Positions 43,446 to 52,097 of a stretch of DNA of 64,000 nt are shown one piece after another. Under the pieces are notes generated by a model that had not been told where the DNA came from, did no database searches, and saw nothing but the letters and a program-made list of their open reading frames with translations. Source of the stretch: Mycobacterium sp. PSTR-4-N. Its GTDB lineage: Bacteria; Actinomycetota; Actinomycetes; Mycobacteriales; Mycobacteriaceae. Every line of letters starts with the position of its first letter. Position 1 is the first letter of the stretch. Both the position numbers and the translations under genes were made by a program. Location: contig NZ_JAKRFN010000026.1 in assembly GCF_022348085.1 (NCBI RefSeq), forward strand, positions 1-64,000, read 5' to 3'.

Positions 43446-44110
43446 CCAGCGCACCCGTCCGCCCCACCCGCCGACAGTTCACCCTCGGCGACGCCGCACG
43501 CGAATTCGCGGCGCATCCGTCTCCGTGGATGATCGGCACGACGCTGGCCGCCGCACTCACCGCGCGTCTCTACCTCGGGGATTGGACGTGGACCGACGCG
43601 GTGGTGCCCGTCGTGATGCTCGCCGTGTTCCCGTTCTTCGAATGGGTCGTCCACGTGTGCATCCTGCACTGGAAGCCCCGCCGCATCGCCGGACTGCGCA
43701 TCGACTCCCTGTTGGCGCGCAAGCACCGCGAACACCACGTCGACCCGCGCGATGTCGCGTTGATCTTCATCCCGTGGCCTGCGCTGCTGTGGGTGTTGCC
43801 CGTGTCGGTCGCGATCGCGCTGCTGGCGTTTCCGCGACCCGCCCTGGGTCTGACGTTCCTGACGTTCCTGGCCGTGCTGGGGCTGTGCTACGAGTGGTGC
43901 CACTATCTGGTGCACAGCGACTACAAGCCGAAAACGGCTGTCTACCGGGCAGTGTGGCGTAATCATCGGCAGCACCACTTCAAGAACGAGCACTACTGGT
44001 TCACCGTCACGAGTGCCGGCACCGCCGACCGGGTGCTGGGTACGTGCCCATCCCCGACCGCGGTCGAGACGTCACCGACCGCCAAGAACCTGCACGGCCA
44101 GCCCACCTAG
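43442..44110 (+). CDS. Fatty-acid hydroxylase / sterol-desaturase family membrane protein
   Basis: A 222-aa membrane protein with the His-rich clusters of the di-iron hydroxylase superfamily: EWVVHVCILH, KHREHHVD, HYLVHSDYK and HRQHHFKNEHY. There are about four helices. Members hydroxylate or desaturate lipids using O2; the substrate is unknown. The start is a TTG that overlaps the regulator's TGA (TTGA), so the regulator and enzyme are co-translated. Confidence 0.85.
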   Translation: MTSAPVRPTRRQFTLGDAAREFAAHPSPWMIGTTLAAALTARLYLGDWTWTDAVVPVVMLAVFPFFEWVVHVCILHWKPRRIAGLRIDSLLARKHREHHVDPRDVALIFIPWPALLWVLPVSVAIALLAFPRPALGLTFLTFLAVLGLCYEWCHYLVHSDYKPKTAVYRAVWRNHRQHHFKNEHYWFTVTSAGTADRVLGTCPSPTAVETSPTAKNLHGQPT

Positions 44111-44141
44111 GTGCTGACCCCTCGCATGTCAGAATCGCGGC

Positions 44142-45035
44142 GTGCAAATCGGGATGACGATGCCGGTGATGGAGCCCGACCTGGACAGTGCGACGCTGCG
44201 GGCGTGGGCGCGGCTGGTCGACGACGGGCCGTTCTCGTCGTTGTGCTGGGGTGAGCGCATCGCGTTCGACAATCCGGAGAGCCTGACTCTGCTGGGCGCC
44301 CTGGCCGCGTGGACGGAGCGGGTGCGGCTGGTGACCACGGTGGTGATCCCGCAGCTGCACGACCCCGTCATGCTGGCGAAGGCTCTCGCGACCGGCGACC
44401 TGCTGTGCGACGGGCGGTTGACGGTCGGGATCGGTGTGGGCGGGCGGCACGAGGACTACCGCGCTGTCGGCGCCGACCCCGCGACCCAGACGATGCGCCA
44501 GCTCGCCGACCGGGTCGCTGTCATGCAGCGGGTGTGGGCGGGGGAGAACGTCACGGACGCGACGCTGCCGGTGGGGCCACCGCCCGTGCAGTCCGGCGGA
44601 CCCGAGTTGCTGGTGGGCACAACGGGTCCGAAGACGCTGCGCAGCGCCGCGGGCTGGGCTTCGGGCCTGGCGGGCATCAGCCTGGATCTCGATACCGCGG
44701 CGCAGAACGAGCTGTTCGACGTCGCGCGCGCCGCATGGCGCGACGCCGGCAAGCCGGCACCGCACCTGGCCACCTCGTTCTGGTTCGCGATCGGGGAGGG
44801 GACCGCACCTCGCGAACAGGTGCATCACCACCTGCGGCGGTACATGAACTGGATACCGGCCGAGATCGTCGACGCGATGGCCCCGACGACGGGCTGGGCC
44901 GGCACCCAGGACGAATTACGTGTCGTGCTCGGCCGATTCGCCGACATCGGCACCGATGAGATCCACCTGATCCCGACCAGTACCGACATCGATCAGCTGC
45001 GCCAGGTGGCCGAGGTGGTGTCCGACCTCAGCTGA
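44142..45035 (+). CDS. LLM-class (probably F420-dependent) oxidoreductase
   Basis: A 297-aa luciferase-like TIM-barrel protein. Motifs are QIGMTMPVMEPDLD at the N-terminus, VRLVTTVVIPQLHDPVMLAK, GRLTVGIGVGGRHEDYRAVG and LLVGTTGPKTLRSAA. Mycobacterial members mostly use coenzyme F420 rather than FMN; the substrate is unknown. The GTG start at 44142 follows the hydroxylase gene by 31 nt. The stop overlaps the convergent channel gene by 8 nt. Confidence 0.88.
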   Translation: MQIGMTMPVMEPDLDSATLRAWARLVDDGPFSSLCWGERIAFDNPESLTLLGALAAWTERVRLVTTVVIPQLHDPVMLAKALATGDLLCDGRLTVGIGVGGRHEDYRAVGADPATQTMRQLADRVAVMQRVWAGENVTDATLPVGPPPVQSGGPELLVGTTGPKTLRSAAGWASGLAGISLDLDTAAQNELFDVARAAWRDAGKPAPHLATSFWFAIGEGTAPREQVHHHLRRYMNWIPAEIVDAMAPTTGWAGTQDELRVVLGRFADIGTDEIHLIPTSTDIDQLRQVAEVVSDLS

Positions 45036-46701
45036 ATGCCGGGGAGTCGGTGGAGGCACGACCACGGCCCTTGCTCAGCGTCGCGAGCAACTCTCGGTAG
45101 GGACCGACGAGATAGGCGGTGTCGCCGGCATGCAGCTGCGAGTCGCGCCGCGGGTGCAGTTCACGGGCGCCATCGCTGCCGACGATCGCGATCACCCGGG
45201 TCTGTGTCGAGAGCTCGGCCATCCGGATGCCGTCCAGCTCGCTTCCGGGATCCACCCGTACCCCGCCCACCATGAACGACGCCTGGCCGACCGAGAACGT
45301 GCCGAACACGGTGAGGCCCAGCGCCGCCCCGATGAACCACGGTGCGGACAGCTCGACGGTCGACAGCACGGTGTCGAAACCGAACCGGTGCGCGACCGCG
45401 GCGCCCAGCGCCCGATCGAAGACCCGCAGCACGACCGGCGCGGCGGTGCTGGCCCTGAGCTGCTCGCGGGAGACGATGGCCGTCTCGATGTTCACCACGT
45501 CGTCGTCGGTGAGCACCGCCACCGCCGTGGCGTCGTCGATGCGCGCCGCGTGCAACGTCGAGGGCAGCGTGGCGTCACCGAAGATCACCGGGATGCCCCG
45601 GTCGGCAGCCGCGGACAGATAACGGTTCTCGTCGTTGAGCTCGATGACCGCGACGTCGTGGCCGGCGGCCTTCAGATCGGCGGCCACCCGGATGCCGAAC
45701 GATCCCAGGCCCACCACGATCATGTGGCGCTCCAGTTCGCGGACCTTGCGTCGACCCGCCGAGTACGCCAGGCGCCGCGACAGCAGCAGGTCGGCGACGA
45801 AGGCCATCAGCACGGCCGTGGTGGTGATGCCGGCGAACATCAGCACGATGCTGAACAGGCGCAGCCACGTCGGCTGGTCGCTGAAGCTGAAGTCGCCGTA
45901 TCCCACGGTCGCGATGGTCTCGGTGGAGAAGTACAGCGCGTCGACGAAGCTCATCCCGGGCTTGTCGTAGGCGAACCACAGCAGGAGCGTCGATCCGATG
46001 AGCAGGCTCATCGACACCGAGAGGGCGCGATAGAAATTGGGGTTGACGTCTTCGCGAAAAGCGCGCGCCGCGTTGGCTATTCGGGTCATCGCAGAGCGGC
46101 GGGGATGGGGGCGGGCCGCGGTGTCGGGGTCGTCGAACTCGCCGGTGTCGCCGATGACCGCCACCCAGTCGCCTTCGTCGACGTGCAGGTCCCGCCCCGG
46201 GCAGGCGACCACTGCGCCCGGGGTGGAACTGTGCTCGCCGTGCACGACGGCGACCGGGGCGAGGTCACCGTGGATCTCGCGCAACGTGCCCGCGCGGGTC
46301 ACCGCGGTGCCCGACACGACGAATCGGAGGTCACCCGCGGCGATCGAGTGCGTCGTGCGGGCAAGGCACCGCTCCACGACCGACGGCGCAGCGAGGTCGG
46401 CGACGTCGAGGACCGCGCCCGGCCCGTTGCCCGCCGCCATCGCCTCCCGCAACACGGTGTTCGCCAGGCGGGCCACGACCCGCACGGTGGGACTGAATCG
46501 CCGCGCCAGCAGCGCCATCTCGAGATTCTTCGCGTCGTCCGGCCCGGCACACACGACGGCGGTCGCCGTTGCGACGCCGGCCGGGGTGAGTTGATCGGGC
46601 TGATCGATCACCGTCACTGTGGCGCCGGCGCTGCGCAGCTCCTCGGCGATGCGCACCGCCAGTGCGTCACCACCGCTGACGATGGTGTGGCTGCCGGCCA
46701 T
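45028..46701 (-). CDS. Two-helix potassium channel with RCK/TrkA-N domains on both sides
   Basis: A 557-aa ion channel. Residues 1-190 form a Rossmann-like NAD-binding RCK part (HTIVSGGDALAVRIAEEL). Helix 1 (about 227-244), the selectivity filter TVGYGD (265-270) and helix 2 (about 283-305) make the pore. A second RCK domain starts at 326 (HMIVVGLGSFGIRVA) and ends in a TrkA-C-like part. RCK domains gate the pore by ligand or redox state. Having one on each side of the pore is less usual than the single C-terminal RCK of MthK/Kch. The gene stands alone between convergent and co-directional neighbours. Confidence 0.88.
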   Translation of the reverse strand: MAGSHTIVSGGDALAVRIAEELRSAGATVTVIDQPDQLTPAGVATATAVVCAGPDDAKNLEMALLARRFSPTVRVVARLANTVLREAMAAGNGPGAVLDVADLAAPSVVERCLARTTHSIAAGDLRFVVSGTAVTRAGTLREIHGDLAPVAVVHGEHSSTPGAVVACPGRDLHVDEGDWVAVIGDTGEFDDPDTAARPHPRRSAMTRIANAARAFREDVNPNFYRALSVSMSLLIGSTLLLWFAYDKPGMSFVDALYFSTETIATVGYGDFSFSDQPTWLRLFSIVLMFAGITTTAVLMAFVADLLLSRRLAYSAGRRKVRELERHMIVVGLGSFGIRVAADLKAAGHDVAVIELNDENRYLSAAADRGIPVIFGDATLPSTLHAARIDDATAVAVLTDDDVVNIETAIVSREQLRASTAAPVVLRVFDRALGAAVAHRFGFDTVLSTVELSAPWFIGAALGLTVFGTFSVGQASFMVGGVRVDPGSELDGIRMAELSTQTRVIAIVGSDGARELHPRRDSQLHAGDTAYLVGPYRELLATLSKGRGRASTDSPAFS

Positions 46702-46739
46702 TGCAGCAGGGTACGCAATGCGCCGCTACCCGGCAGGAT

Positions 46740-47846
46740 TTAGACGGTGACGACCTCGTAGTCGCCGAGCTGACCCACCAGCGTGTGCAGGTGGTCCTGC
46801 GCAGAACCCAGTGTCTGCTCGATGGCCGTCAGCCGAGCGGCGTAGTGGCCCACCGGATACTCGGCGGTGACGCCGATACCGCCGTGCAGCTGGATCGCCT
46901 CCTGGGCGATGTGGCGGCCGGACCGGCCGATCTGCACTTTGGCACGCGCGGCGATGGTCGCAGACAGGTCACCGTCGGCGATCGACATGGCGGCGTACAG
47001 CGCCATGCTGCGGGCGAGCTCGAGCGAGACGTACATGTCGGCGGCGCGTTGGGTCAGCGTCTGGAACTTGCTCAGCGTGACGCCGAATTGCTTGCGCTGC
47101 GTGAGGTATTCGGTGGTCAACCGCAGAGCCTCCTCCATGGCCCCGAGAGCCTCGGAGCACAGGCCCGACGAGAACCGCGCCAGTGCACGCTCGACGGCTT
47201 CCGATGCGTCGACCGCATCACCGAGCGGCTCGGCCGAAGCGGCGTCGAGGTCGATCTCGGCGCCGCGCTGTCCGTCGAAGGTCTTGTAGGGCTTGCGTGA
47301 GACCGCCGACCCGTCGACCAGGAACAGCCCCGTGCCACCGTCGGGCAGCGCGGCCGTGACCACCAATGTGTCGGCGCTGTCGCCGGCCAGCACCGGATTC
47401 TTGGTGCCACTGACCGTCCACCCGTCGCCGGCGCGCGCGGCGGTGGTCTTGACCGTCGCGGTGGGTCGGCGCATGCCCGGCTCGGTGTGGGCGAACGCCA
47501 GCAGCCGCTGACCGCCGGCGACCTCGTCGAGCAGCGCGCGTTGCTCGTCGTTGCCGACCTCCGCGATCACCGCGCCCGGACCCAGCGCAGCGTGCAGTAT
47601 CGGCTCAGGTGCCAGCCGGCGGCCGGCTTCGACGAGCACCGCGTGGATCTCGAGCTGCCCGCCGGCATCCTCGTCGAAGCCGAGGCCGAGAACCCCGGTT
47701 TCGGCGAGCTGGTTCCACACGTCGCGGCTCCAGCCTTGATCGGTGTCGAGCACCTTGAGACGGCTTTCGATGTCGTACGCACGCGTGAGCATCTCGCGAG
47801 TGGTGTCGCGCAGCAGGGTCTGTTCTTCACTGAACTGGAAGTCCAT
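46740..47846 (-). CDS. Acyl-CoA dehydrogenase (FadE), short subunit
   Basis: A 368-aa acyl-CoA dehydrogenase-like protein. The N-terminus MDFQFSEEQTLLRDTTREML, the middle GWTVSGTKNPVLAGDSADTL and the C-terminal QLHGGIGVTAEYPVGHY are typical of the half that pairs with a larger FadE in mycobacterial alpha2beta2 enzymes for steroid or side-chain oxidation. It follows its partner gene by 15 nt, so the two were probably made to work together. Which substrate they oxidise cannot be read from sequence. Confidence 0.88.
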   Translation of the reverse strand: MDFQFSEEQTLLRDTTREMLTRAYDIESRLKVLDTDQGWSRDVWNQLAETGVLGLGFDEDAGGQLEIHAVLVEAGRRLAPEPILHAALGPGAVIAEVGNDEQRALLDEVAGGQRLLAFAHTEPGMRRPTATVKTTAARAGDGWTVSGTKNPVLAGDSADTLVVTAALPDGGTGLFLVDGSAVSRKPYKTFDGQRGAEIDLDAASAEPLGDAVDASEAVERALARFSSGLCSEALGAMEEALRLTTEYLTQRKQFGVTLSKFQTLTQRAADMYVSLELARSMALYAAMSIADGDLSATIAARAKVQIGRSGRHIAQEAIQLHGGIGVTAEYPVGHYAARLTAIEQTLGSAQDHLHTLVGQLGDYEVVTV

Positions 47847-47861
47847 GGGTTCGCCTTGTCT

Positions 47862-49022
47862 CTACAGTCCGAGGATGGTCGACGAGATGATGGTGCGCTG
47901 CACTTCGTTGCTGCCGCCGTAGATGGAGGTCTTGCGGTAGTTCAGGTAGCGCGGTGCACTGTGCTGCGCCCACTGCGGGGACGCGATGTCGGCGTCGCTC
48001 CCGAACGGCAGGATGTCGGATCCGGCCACCTCCATCATGAGCTCGGTGGCGACCTGCTGCAGCTGGCTGCCTCGCAGCTTGAGCACCGACGACGCGGGGT
48101 TGGGCTTGCCGCCCTTCGAGCCCGAGGCCACCCTCATCTGGGTCAATTCCAGTGCGAGCACGTCGTTCTCGGCCTCCGCGAGCCGCGCCGCGAACAGCGG
48201 ATCCTCCAGCAGGCCATTGGCTTTGGCGTGCTCCTTGACCTCCGCGAGGCGCACCTTGGTACGCCCGACCTGGGCGATGCCCGTTCGTTCGTTACCGAGC
48301 AGGAACTTCGCATAGCTCCAGCCCTGGTTCTCCTCACCGACGAGATTCTCAGCGGGCACCCGGACGTCTTCGAAGAACACCTCGTTGACCTCGACGCTGC
48401 CGTCGACGAGCTTGATGGGGCGCATCGTGATGCCGGGGGTGTCGAGATCGATCAGCAGGAACGAGATGCCGGCCTGCTTCTTCGGGGCGTTGGGATCGGT
48501 GCGCACCAGGCAGAAGATCCAGTCCGCGTACTGGCCGAGCGTGGTCCAGGTCTTCTGGCCGTTGACCACGTAGCTGTCGCCGTCGCGCGTCGCCGTGGTG
48601 CGCAGCGAGGCGAGGTCGGAGCCCGCCTCTGGTTCGGAAAAGCCCTGGCACCACCAGATGTCGAGGGCGGCCGTCGGCGGCAGGAAGCGCTCCTTGACCG
48701 CTTGGGAGCCGAACTCGGCGATCACCGGCCCGACCATCTTGGCGTTGAAGTTCAGCGGCTCCGGCACGCAGGCCAACTGCATCTCGTCCAACCAGATCTG
48801 GTGCTGGGTCGGCGTCCAGTCCTTGCCGCCCCATTCGACCGGCCAGCTGGGCACCGCGAGGCCGTGGTCGTTGAGGATCTTGTGCGTGGTGACGATGTCT
48901 TCTTTGGTGATCTCCACACCGGCGCGGCTGCGTTCCCGGATCTCGGCAGGGATCTCCGTCCGGTAGAAGGTGCGAAGCTCGTCGCGAAACTCGGCTTCGC
49001 TGGGTGTCAGTGCCAGCTGCAT
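47862..49022 (-). CDS. Acyl-CoA dehydrogenase (FadE), first gene of the pair
   Basis: A 386-aa dehydrogenase. FAD- and substrate-contact motifs include WWCQGFSEPEAGSDLASL, YVVNGQKTWTTL and LLGNERTGIAQVG, and the C-terminal SIYGGSNEVQRTIISS is the classical FadE ending. ATG 49022 is preferred because AGGAGG lies 5-6 nt before it; the open frame extends to an ATG at 49040. A palindromic AACCACTTGGTT lies just upstream and is a likely TetR-family operator. The gene forms an operon with the second FadE downstream. Confidence 0.9.
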   Translation of the reverse strand: MQLALTPSEAEFRDELRTFYRTEIPAEIRERSRAGVEITKEDIVTTHKILNDHGLAVPSWPVEWGGKDWTPTQHQIWLDEMQLACVPEPLNFNAKMVGPVIAEFGSQAVKERFLPPTAALDIWWCQGFSEPEAGSDLASLRTTATRDGDSYVVNGQKTWTTLGQYADWIFCLVRTDPNAPKKQAGISFLLIDLDTPGITMRPIKLVDGSVEVNEVFFEDVRVPAENLVGEENQGWSYAKFLLGNERTGIAQVGRTKVRLAEVKEHAKANGLLEDPLFAARLAEAENDVLALELTQMRVASGSKGGKPNPASSVLKLRGSQLQQVATELMMEVAGSDILPFGSDADIASPQWAQHSAPRYLNYRKTSIYGGSNEVQRTIISSTILGL

Positions 49023-49060
49023 GGCGGCCTCCTGCTCCATCGATGGACTCCCTGCAGACT

Positions 49061-49072
49061 AACCACTTGGTT
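49061..49072. promoter_or_regulatory. Palindromic operator AACCACTTGGTT
   Basis: AACCA-CT-TGGTT is a short palindrome within GACTAACCACTTGGTTGG, 39 nt upstream of the FadE start codon. Fatty-acid and steroid catabolic genes of mycobacteria are often under TetR repressors that bind such sites. The motif is not the KstR or KstR2 consensus, so the regulator is unknown. Confidence 0.5.
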
Positions 49073-49191
49073 GGCAGCCCCTCCGCGCAGTGCGGGCGAT
49101 GTCATTTCTGCGTGCGATTCACTGCTTGCGGCCTCACCCGGACGCGTAACCTCTCGAGGTGTTCGCACAGCGTCTGAAGAGGGGATTGGAC

Positions 49192-49431
49192 ATGCGCAGA
49201 CTCGCGAGGACAGTCGGGGCCTCGGCCCTGATCGTCGGCTCACTACTCGGGGCGCCGACCGCCGCGGCGGCACTGCTCGCCAACCCCGCTCCGGCGCCGG
49301 CACCGGCGCCCACGCCCGAGCGCCCGACGGTGCAGCTGCTCGACTGCTACGGGTCCACCGGCTGGATGGGGTGTGGCCCCGGTTGGACCTGGCGCGACGG
49401 CTGGCGCGGCTTCGCGTGCTATCCCTGCTGA
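49192..49431 (+). CDS. Small secreted Cys-rich protein
   Basis: A 79-aa protein with a clear signal peptide (MRRLARTVGASALIVGSLLG, cleavage near APTAAA-A). A Pro/Ala repeat follows (APAPAPAPTPERP), and then a compact C-terminal part with four Cys and several Trp/Gly residues (LLDCYGSTGWMGCGPGW, RGFACYPC), which suggests two disulfides outside the cell. No family was recognised. GAGGGG at 49179 suits the ATG at 49192 better than the GTG at 49159. A second secreted protein follows after 32 nt. Confidence 0.72.
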   Translation: MRRLARTVGASALIVGSLLGAPTAAAALLANPAPAPAPAPTPERPTVQLLDCYGSTGWMGCGPGWTWRDGWRGFACYPC

Positions 49432-49463
49432 CCCGACGACCCTCGAACACCGCGGAGACACGC

Positions 49464-49997
49464 ATGAAACTTCCTGCCATCTCGCTCGGGGGATTGGCCG
49501 CCGCGTCGGCCGTCCTCACCCTCGGTCTCGGGACAGCCGCAGCCGCACCGGATTACGGGACGCTGCCCGTCAACCCGAACGTGACCACCGACTCGACGGC
49601 CTATGTACCCGTCCCGCCGGTGCTCGACCCCGGCGGCCAGCAGGGCGTCGAACAGGTTTTCAACCACCGGGACGGCACGCGCGGGATCACGACGAAGATC
49701 CTGGTGCTGTCGTCGCCGCAGGCGGCGACCGACGCGATGAACGCCTGGCGTGACGGCCTGGGTGGCGTGGTCGCCGATCCGAAGTCCGAGCCCGTCGATG
49801 TGGCTCCCGGCGCCATGTGGGCGACCGGGTTGTCGCCCAACGGGTCGCAGTCCGTCGGCGTGCTGATGTTCACCCGGGGGAACGCCGCGGTCGACGTGGA
49901 GTTCGACGGTCCGGCTAACGATCCGGTTCCGGCCGACCTCGCCACGCAGTACGGCAAGGACCAGGTGGCGGCGCTCGATCAGCAGCTGGGGGCGTAG
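49464..49997 (+). CDS. Secreted hypothetical protein
   Basis: A 177-aa exported protein. The signal peptide MKLPAISLGGLAAASAVLTL ends near AAAAPDYG. The mature part is about 150 residues with no Cys, and it includes NHRDGTRGITTKILVLSSP and ALDQQLGA at the end. Similar small secreted proteins are common in mycobacteria but no function was recognised. ATG 49464 lies 32 nt after the Cys-rich gene, so co-transcription is likely. Confidence 0.75.
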   Translation: MKLPAISLGGLAAASAVLTLGLGTAAAAPDYGTLPVNPNVTTDSTAYVPVPPVLDPGGQQGVEQVFNHRDGTRGITTKILVLSSPQAATDAMNAWRDGLGGVVADPKSEPVDVAPGAMWATGLSPNGSQSVGVLMFTRGNAAVDVEFDGPANDPVPADLATQYGKDQVAALDQQLGA

Positions 49998-50001
49998 CCC
50001 G

Positions 50002-50022
50002 GCGTTCGTTCACGCCGAACGC
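50002..50022. terminator. Short hairpin after secreted-protein gene
   Basis: GCGTTCG (50002-50008) and CGAACGC (50016-50022) form a 7-bp stem with a 7-nt loop, 5 nt after the stop codon. No U-tract follows, as is common for mycobacterial terminators. Confidence 0.45.
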
Positions 50023-50148
50023 ACGGTTTCTGAGGGGCTCACTCGCGTTTCGCGTCACAATTCGTACACTCGGCGGCCGCCGGTTGTCGGTGCTCGCCGA
50101 TACGGTGACCCGCACTGTGATGAATGCTGAGATCGCGGACATGCGCCG

Positions 50149-51252
50149 GTGAGCGTGCCGGAGAAGCGCGCTGATGTGTGGGAATCTGTGTCGGTGGCGC
50201 GCAGATCCGACCTGTCCTCCGCGGATGTCGTCGCCAAGGCGCAGCGTTTCCCGCGGCTGCGCTACATGGGGTCCAAGTACCGACTGCTGCCGCACCTGGA
50301 ACGCGTGTTCGCCGAGATCGGCGGGGAAACCGCCGTCGACGCCTTCTCGGGGTCCGGGGTGGTGTCCTACCTGCTCAAGGTGCAGGGCTTCGCGGTCACG
50401 TCGAACGATTTCCTCAACTTCCCGGCGGTCATCACGGCGGCCACGGTGCAGAACTCGTCCGTACGGCTCGACCAGGAGCTGATCGACACGATCTGCGGGC
50501 CGCCGGCCGACGATCGCGACTTCATCCAGCGCACCTTCGACGGTCTCTACTTCACGCCGGAGGATCGCCGGTTCCTCGATTCGGCGTGGTCGCACATCGA
50601 CACGTTGAGGGGCCATCGGCGCGATCTGGCGATCTCCGCGCTGGTCCTGTCCGCGGCGCGCAAGCAGCCGCGCGGGGTGTTCACGTTCACCGACGGCACC
50701 AAGTACGCCGACGGGCGCCGCGACCTCAAACTGACGCTGCGCGAACACTTCCGCGAACGCGCGCTCGACTACAACGCGACGGTGTTCAGCAACGGCGCCC
50801 GCAGCCGAGCGCGCCGCGGCGATGTGTTCGAGATCCCGGACAACGCACCGGATCTGGTGTATCTCGACCCGCCCTACGCGCCGCCCAGCGACGACAACGA
50901 CTACATCAAGCGCTATCACTTCCTCGAGGGTCTGTCGGTCTACTGGCGCGACGTCAGGATCATGGAGAACACGAAGACCAAGAAGCTGGAGAAGCGGTTC
51001 ACGCCGTTCGCCTACAAGCGCACGATCGAGGACGCGTTGCTCCGGTCGTTCGAGCATTTCGCCGACGCGGGTGCGATCGTGCTGTCGTACTCGTCGAATG
51101 CGATTCCGGGAGCGACGCGCATCCGCGACCTACTGGGCAAGGTCAAGCCGTCGGTCGAGATGATCGCGATCGATCACAAGTACAGCTTCGGCACGCACGT
51201 GGCGGCCGCCCGGCGTGACGTGAGCGAGTACCTGTTCATCGGGCGGGACTGA
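50149..51252 (+). CDS. D12-class N6-adenine DNA methyltransferase
   Basis: A 367-aa methyltransferase of the Dam/D12 class. The opening motif RYMGSKYRLLPHL (39-50), SAM-binding DAFSGSG (64-70), the ND pair (86-87) and catalytic DPPY (240-243) are all present in the alpha-class order. It starts with GTG and ends by overlapping the next gene (TGATG), whose product looks like a nuclease, so the pair reads as a type II restriction-modification system. The recognition sequence cannot be inferred from the sequence alone. Confidence 0.88.
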   Translation: MSVPEKRADVWESVSVARRSDLSSADVVAKAQRFPRLRYMGSKYRLLPHLERVFAEIGGETAVDAFSGSGVVSYLLKVQGFAVTSNDFLNFPAVITAATVQNSSVRLDQELIDTICGPPADDRDFIQRTFDGLYFTPEDRRFLDSAWSHIDTLRGHRRDLAISALVLSAARKQPRGVFTFTDGTKYADGRRDLKLTLREHFRERALDYNATVFSNGARSRARRGDVFEIPDNAPDLVYLDPPYAPPSDDNDYIKRYHFLEGLSVYWRDVRIMENTKTKKLEKRFTPFAYKRTIEDALLRSFEHFADAGAIVLSYSSNAIPGATRIRDLLGKVKPSVEMIAIDHKYSFGTHVAAARRDVSEYLFIGRD

Positions 51253-52097
51253 TGAGCAGTGCCGTCGCCTTCGACGATTACGTGGCGTCGCTGGGACGGC
51301 TGACCGCGATCGTGGATCCGACGGCGGCGACGCCGGAAGCCGAGGCGATCAGCGAGGCCGTGGCCAGCCTGGAAGACCTGCCCGACATCGACGCAGCGAC
51401 TCTGGCCTGGTGGGCGCGGCACAATCCGCAGTCAGTGCATGTGCTGGGGCTGACCGTCGGGCTCGGTCAGGAGAAGCTCAAAGCGGCGGTCACCACCGAG
51501 TTCGGCACGGCCGGGTTCGTGACGCTGGCGCGACAGCGCCCGGCGGAGCTCATCGCAATGCTCGACGAACAGTTCGATCTGCTGCGGTTGCTGCGCATGC
51601 AGCGCAACCGCACGTACACGCTGGCCGATGTGTTGATCGCGCGCGCCGGGCCGCGGGCGACCGCGTCAGGGGGACAGGCGTCCGGTCGCAGGATCGAAGA
51701 CGAAATCTCGTCGATAGCAAGCGATCTCGGCTTGCCGCATACTCAGCGATCCCGATTCACCGGCCGTCAGGGGCGAACGGCGCCGGCCGACCTGATCGTG
51801 CCCGATGCCGACAACGCATCGATCGTCGTCGCGGCCAAGGGCTTCGACTCCACCGGCAGCAAGCTCACCGACGCGGTCCGGGAGATCGAGGAGATGGCCG
51901 AGGTGCGGCTTCCGCGCCAGTTCGTGTTCGCAGTGATCGACGGTATCGGCTGGCACCGGCGCAAGGCCGACCTGAAGAAGATCCACAGTTTGTGGGCGAA
52001 TGACCACATCGACGGCATGTACACGTTGGCGAGCCTCGATCAGTTCCGCACCGATCTGCGCGACGCCGCGACGCGGCTCGGACTGGGCGCGGGGTAG
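51252..52097 (+). CDS. Probable restriction-endonuclease partner (PD-(D/E)xK-like)
   Basis: A 281-aa protein that overlaps the methyltransferase stop by one base. The C-terminal half has a candidate nuclease core: E150/E151, D180 in APADLIVPD, and K196 in VVAAKGFDSTGSKLTDA. The pattern 'beta-strand, xxK, then GSKL' resembles DpnII-type enzymes, where the strand ends in an acidic residue. Here that position is Ala (194-195), so the active site is unusual or dead. The N-terminal ~130 residues look like an all-helical DNA-recognition or structural part. The function call is inferred from context and a weak motif. Confidence 0.6.
   Translation: MSSAVAFDDYVASLGRLTAIVDPTAATPEAEAISEAVASLEDLPDIDAATLAWWARHNPQSVHVLGLTVGLGQEKLKAAVTTEFGTAGFVTLARQRPAELIAMLDEQFDLLRLLRMQRNRTYTLADVLIARAGPRATASGGQASGRRIEDEISSIASDLGLPHTQRSRFTGRQGRTAPADLIVPDADNASIVVAAKGFDSTGSKLTDAVREIEEMAEVRLPRQFVFAVIDGIGWHRRKADLKKIHSLWANDHIDGMYTLASLDQFRTDLRDAATRLGLGAG

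Noticed and set aside
45130..46743. 537-codon plus-strand frame opposite the potassium channel
   Set aside because: Antisense shadow; the minus strand has TVGYGD and RCK motifs.
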